From NCBI RefSeq assembly GCF_001434405.1, contig NZ_AZFT01000004.1, positions 38,067 to 102,066 of the forward strand: DNA of 64,000 nucleotides, in the 5' to 3' direction. This document shows positions 60,559 through 64,000 of this stretch, piece after piece; the first letter of the stretch is position 1, and the number at the start of each line of letters is the position of its first letter. Origin of the DNA: Ligilactobacillus apodemi DSM 16634 = JCM 16172. GTDB taxonomy: Bacteria > Bacillota > Bacilli > Lactobacillales > Lactobacillaceae. The notes under the pieces were generated by a model. The model did not search any database. It was not told the origin of the DNA and saw only the letters and a list, made by a program, of their open reading frames with translations. The position numbers were made by a program, and so were the translations under genes.

Positions 60559-62103
60559 CTACTTATCTGTGTCTTTGAGCCACTGTTCCCACTGATTTAC
60601 TAACTTGCCCCCAGTTAGATCAGCAATTTTAGCAACCGCATGTGTCATGGCTTCATTCCAATGTTTAAGCCCGTCAGTATAATAAGCGATCGCTGACGTC
60701 AATTTTTTGACATCATTTTGGAGCTGTAAGCCATTTTTTTGATGTTCCACTAACGGATCGGCAGCTAAGGTTATCTGGGGGATCCCTGCACTGATTGCAG
60801 CAATCTGCGCATAAAGATTAGGTGGCGTCCCAAGATCGATCAAGATTCGTGTTTGATCCATCGTCTTAACGAGCGCATTTTCCGTATCCAAGTAGTTTAA
60901 CGTAACTTTCCCCGTATACGTCATTTCTTCAAGCTCATTTTCCCCTTGTTCATCAAGCTCTCCGGGTAAAAGTACTTGCAGTTCTGGGGCCTTCTTTAAA
61001 ATCTTTTCTTTTAAATTTTCAAGATCATAATCATTTCGGCGCAAGATTCCCACTTCTAACTCTAAGTCTTTTCGTTGTTCCACTAGTGTTAGTAGTTGTT
61101 CCAAAGCTGCTTTAAAAACTTTAGGTGTGACTTGATCCACTAAAAATAGTAATTTCACTTGGGCTAAGCGCTGACTATGCCCTAAACGCAACCGAGTATC
61201 AAACGGCGTAACTAACTTAATCTTTTCGGCTGGATAGGACTCTTTAAGCAATTCAGCCGTTTTTTTCGTATCTGCCACGACTAGGTCAACTTTTGCGAGC
61301 TGTTCAGTCGGGAGCGTTTCAGCTTGCTTGTTGCGTCCTGAAAAATACGACAATACGATCTTAGGTGTGGTCAATAACTCTAAGGTCAGCTTCGTCCGTC
61401 CCCCACCAGCCGCTAAAACAAATGTATCCTTTGGTGTAACGATTTTCAAAAATTCTAACAAACGTTCCGTCACCAAAGCTTGAATATTTTGATAATGTGC
61501 TTGGCGAAATTCAGCCTGAAAATTGGGAGTGACCGTGATCTCTTTTGTAACTAGATCTTCACTAAAACGCACTTCACCATTTAGATTCAAATACGCTTGT
61601 TTAACCGGCGCGTTATTTTTATAGTACATAATACTTGATAAGAAGCCCCGATCATCAAAAACATAAGTCTTTTTTAGTGCTTCATTTTCATAAAGAGTCA
61701 CCTTTAAAATTTCGCCTAAATTTCCCAGCTCAATTTCAGCATATTTCATGCTGGCTTTAAAGGCAAAGATCTTAAAAGGCGTATAGTTAAATTCCACTTC
61801 AGCTGGAAAATTCAAGTCAGCTAAAGCGATGCGACGCATTCCGGTAACATTGATCGCTTGTAATTCATCAAAGATACTGAAATATTTCAAATTATCGATC
61901 TCTTGCCGGTGCAAAAAGGAACGTAAACTAGGCATATAACCGATGTTTAACAGTTTAACGTCTTGGTCAGCTTGCTGAAACATCTTGAGCTGATTGATCG
62001 CATCATCAAATTCTAGCCGGTTACTTTCCCAATACCATGGTTGCGCCACGTTGTAAAAGGGCCGATCAGGGTTCTTAAACCACGCAGGTACAAAATAATA
62101 CAT
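60559..62103 (-). CDS. asp1: Accessory Sec protein Asp1
   Basis: 514 aa. Opening MYYFVPAWFKNPDRPFYN and the internal GT-B-like part (FVLAAGGGRTKLTLELL, then DLGTPPNLYAQIAAISAGIPQI) match Asp1, a GT-B-fold protein without known transferase activity that binds the substrate for SecA2. First of the asp genes after secY2 (15-base gap). Confidence 0.92.
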   Translation of the reverse strand: MYYFVPAWFKNPDRPFYNVAQPWYWESNRLEFDDAINQLKMFQQADQDVKLLNIGYMPSLRSFLHRQEIDNLKYFSIFDELQAINVTGMRRIALADLNFPAEVEFNYTPFKIFAFKASMKYAEIELGNLGEILKVTLYENEALKKTYVFDDRGFLSSIMYYKNNAPVKQAYLNLNGEVRFSEDLVTKEITVTPNFQAEFRQAHYQNIQALVTERLLEFLKIVTPKDTFVLAAGGGRTKLTLELLTTPKIVLSYFSGRNKQAETLPTEQLAKVDLVVADTKKTAELLKESYPAEKIKLVTPFDTRLRLGHSQRLAQVKLLFLVDQVTPKVFKAALEQLLTLVEQRKDLELEVGILRRNDYDLENLKEKILKKAPELQVLLPGELDEQGENELEEMTYTGKVTLNYLDTENALVKTMDQTRILIDLGTPPNLYAQIAAISAGIPQITLAADPLVEHQKNGLQLQNDVKKLTSAIAYYTDGLKHWNEAMTHAVAKIADLTGGKLVNQWEQWLKDTDK

Positions 62104-62118
62104 CTGTTTTGCCCCTTT

Positions 62119-63342
62119 CTATAAAAGTTTTTCATAACTACTTAAAGTATTGATCGCACGTATTTGTAAAATGATCGAGGTTATTATGCCGACCAAAATA
62201 ATCGTCAAACCTGGCATTAGTACCACGGCAGCATATTCTGGCCAGATCACGCCTAGATATAACGGTAAACCCGCCACGATAACAGTAAACGTTGCACCGA
62301 TAAAAGCAGTCGCATTTTGTTTTTGTTTTAAATACTTCTTTGTCTCTTTTCCTGGACGAATATTCGTGAAGTAATCACCATTTTTGCGTAAATTCTCCGC
62401 TAAATCAGTTACATCTAACATTACTTGCGCAAACAAGACGGCTAACGCAAATAAAATCACGTTATACAGTGTTACTCCAAAAAATGAAGTTGTTGTACTA
62501 TTGTTCTCTAACCACCAAAAAACATTATTTTGCGGGTAGCTATCTGCCAAATATTGGAAAATAATTTGTGGCAGCAACAAAACTGTCAAACTAAACATAA
62601 ACGCTAAACTCCCACCAGCATTTAACTTTAAAGGAATATAGGCACTTTTTTGCATATCAGCCGTGTTCATAATACGATTTACCGGCAAACGATATTCCGA
62701 GCGTTCAAAAATCAATGCAAGGGCGATCAGCCCCAAAACAATCACGCCAACGAGAATTGCTAAAACGATTCTCCCCCAAAGATCTTCAACCAAAATCATG
62801 CGGGTAATTTGAGCAACTGGGACACGATAAGAGCTGACCATCCCAAAGAGGATCACTAAACTAGGACCTCCTAGACCGTACACCGTGTTCACGCTAGCTA
62901 ACCAAATCAAAAAGAACGCTCCAGCCACGATGAGTAAACACGTTTGAAAAACTTGGAATTGAGTAAATTCACTAAAATAATCTCGTAACATATAAGTCGT
63001 GCCGTACCCTTCGATCACCGCTATCAGTAAAATCAAAAGGTTGCGCCACCGATCACTTTTTTCTTTGGGCATTTGATCAATTCCACCCATTTTAGTTAAT
63101 GTTAAAAGTTGCCAGAAGATCATTCCGGCCATCCAAGGCGCTAACCCTAAGGAAAAAATCGTTGGTGCGGTAAAATTCCCACCGGTAGCTAAACTTGTAA
63201 TTTGCAAAAAACTTGCTTCTTTAAGTTGTTCAGTCACCTGGTAAATATCTGCATTGGGTAACGGAATATCTTTTCCAAAGCCATAAACAGCCAAAATGAC
63301 TGCGCTAAAAAGAATCCTTCGAATAAGTGGTTTCCTGCTCAT
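62119..63342 (-). CDS. secY2: Accessory Sec translocon channel SecY2
   Basis: 407 aa from ATG 63340-63342, six bases after GGAGG; an upstream in-frame start at 63366 is too early. Ten TM helices; LPNADIY near the start and SLGLAPWMAGMIFWQLL (about 72-88) fit SecY2, and the cytoplasmic loops are shorter than in SecY. First gene of the aSec operon, directly after the adhesin terminator. Confidence 0.93.
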   Translation of the reverse strand: MSRKPLIRRILFSAVILAVYGFGKDIPLPNADIYQVTEQLKEASFLQITSLATGGNFTAPTIFSLGLAPWMAGMIFWQLLTLTKMGGIDQMPKEKSDRWRNLLILLIAVIEGYGTTYMLRDYFSEFTQFQVFQTCLLIVAGAFFLIWLASVNTVYGLGGPSLVILFGMVSSYRVPVAQITRMILVEDLWGRIVLAILVGVIVLGLIALALIFERSEYRLPVNRIMNTADMQKSAYIPLKLNAGGSLAFMFSLTVLLLPQIIFQYLADSYPQNNVFWWLENNSTTTSFFGVTLYNVILFALAVLFAQVMLDVTDLAENLRKNGDYFTNIRPGKETKKYLKQKQNATAFIGATFTVIVAGLPLYLGVIWPEYAAVVLMPGLTIILVGIITSIILQIRAINTLSSYEKLL

Positions 63343-63453
63343 TTTTTCCCTCCTAATTTTACTCAAATTATTTTGGTTTTGCCCTACTTACATTATACAT
63401 TTATCTCGTTTGAGAATAATAGATAAAGTCTTTTTGTATTTAAATTAATATGT

Positions 63454-63487
63454 AAAAGAGACTGTAGCCGTAGCCACAGTCTCTTTT
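63454..63487 (-). terminator. Terminator after the surface adhesin gene
   Basis: AAAAGAGACTGT/ACAGTCTCTTTT stem around a 10-base loop. It separates the adhesin from secY2. Confidence 0.92.
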
Positions 63488-63517
63488 GGATGATCAACAG
63501 ATCACATATGTTAAGGC

Positions 63518-64000
63518 TTAGTTATTTTTGCGTTTTTTTTTGCCTTTAGCTACGATCAAGGCTGAACTTGCAAGTAATCCAAGACCTGCTAATCCAAGTG
63601 CATTGTTATTTGCATTACCCATTTGTGGCAATTCTTTACCTTCACTTGTATTACCAGTATTTGATGTTACCTTAACAACTGGTGCTTTAGTATCATCTGT
63701 CTTAGTTTGAGTTGGAGCAGTTGGTTTTTGTGTACCTGGTGTAGTTGGTGCTACATAGTCGTCATTTGTACCAACGATAACTCTTACTACTACGCGTTCG
63801 CTTGATCCATCTGGATACTTCACGATAACTATGCCTTCCTTGATACCTGGTGTTGAAGTATCTACTGGACTTTCCCATTCATACGTTGTGCCTGCTGGCA
63901 TGTCTTCTTTATTCTTGATGCCATCGGAAGCTGATGGGTTACCGCCAACAGTTGTTGTCACATCTTGACCTTCTGGCGTGTACTTGTCTGCATCCGTTGT
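63518..64000 (-). CDS. Cell-wall-anchored surface protein, C-terminal part (Rib repeats, LPQMG sorting signal)
   Basis: At least 160 residues; the frame is open past 64000. A Rib/alpha-like repeat (YTPEGQDVTTTVGG... to YPDGSSERVVVRVIV), then a Pro/Thr-rich wall-spanning stretch, then the sorting signal LPQMG, a hydrophobic helix and the tail KGKKKRKNN. LPQMG is a variant of LPXTG with Met in place of Thr. Its place next to the aSec operon makes it the likely aSec substrate (SRRP); the Ser-rich repeats would lie outside the window. Confidence 0.85.
   Translation of the reverse strand, partial: TTDADKYTPEGQDVTTTVGGNPSASDGIKNKEDMPAGTTYEWESPVDTSTPGIKEGIVIVKYPDGSSERVVVRVIVGTNDDYVAPTTPGTQKPTAPTQTKTDDTKAPVVKVTSNTGNTSEGKELPQMGNANNNALGLAGLGLLASSALIVAKGKKKRKNN

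Overview
The window looks like chromosomal DNA of a low-GC lactic acid bacterium, probably a lactobacillus. Evidence: AGGAGG-type ribosome sites, consensus sigma-A promoters, Rho-independent terminators, DUF1659/DUF2922, DUF421/DUF3290 and MFS+DUF4811 pairs, a T-box leader, an accessory Sec (aSec) locus and an LPXTG-like surface protein. A Ligilactobacillus-like genus is possible, but the sequence alone does not settle it. I see no tRNA, rRNA, CRISPR array, transposase or prophage.

1-13 kb: a heterodimeric ABC exporter (one half cut by the window edge) divergent from a zinc-sensor-type ArsR repressor; an ABM-like protein; DUF421/DUF3290 membrane proteins; a type I toxin-antitoxin locus of the holin-like toxin family (34-aa toxin, antisense RNA), lying between two copies of a terminator sequence; two tandem MerR genes, the first broken; a PadR-DUF1700-DUF4097-PspC envelope operon with a consensus promoter and operator; large palindromes; a LytTR/DUF3021 pair with a frameshifted regulator; and a GlnR-like MerR gene divergent from an MFS exporter with DUF4811.

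13-29 kb: an orphan bacteriocin immunity protein, an OhrR-like MarR regulator, KhpB, an aldo/keto reductase, PepO, a CPA1 antiporter, a vitamin B6-type ECF S component with kinase, an acetoin reductase with a cre site, and an opp operon on the minus strand in the order oppD-oppF-oppB-oppC-yaaA-oppA. OppA lacks a lipobox. A parS-like palindrome sits between oppC and yaaA.

29-41 kb: an Ile-specifier T-box controlling brnQ, DUF441, a MarR-MFS efflux operon, mnmE-mnmG, an adenine deaminase-type enzyme, an HTH protein, a histidine phosphatase and a DUF2207 surface protein.

41-52 kb: a five-gene operon joining a membrane acyltransferase, an acyl-adenylate/CoA ligase and a sulfonate-type ABC importer, which is the best candidate here for an undescribed pathway; an orphan AgrA-like regulator whose phospho-acceptor Asp is replaced by Glu; the DUF1659/DUF2922 pair; NrnB; a phosphatase; and an NCS2 purine permease.

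52.7-64 kb: one long minus-strand aSec operon, secY2-asp1-asp2-asp3-secA2-gtfA-gtfB plus an unlisted-size 56-aa single-TM protein resembling Asp4/SecE. It lies downstream of the 3' end of a Rib-repeat cell-wall protein, its likely substrate. GtfA/GtfB would glycosylate the adhesin, Asp1-3 would modify and deliver it, and SecA2/SecY2 would export it.
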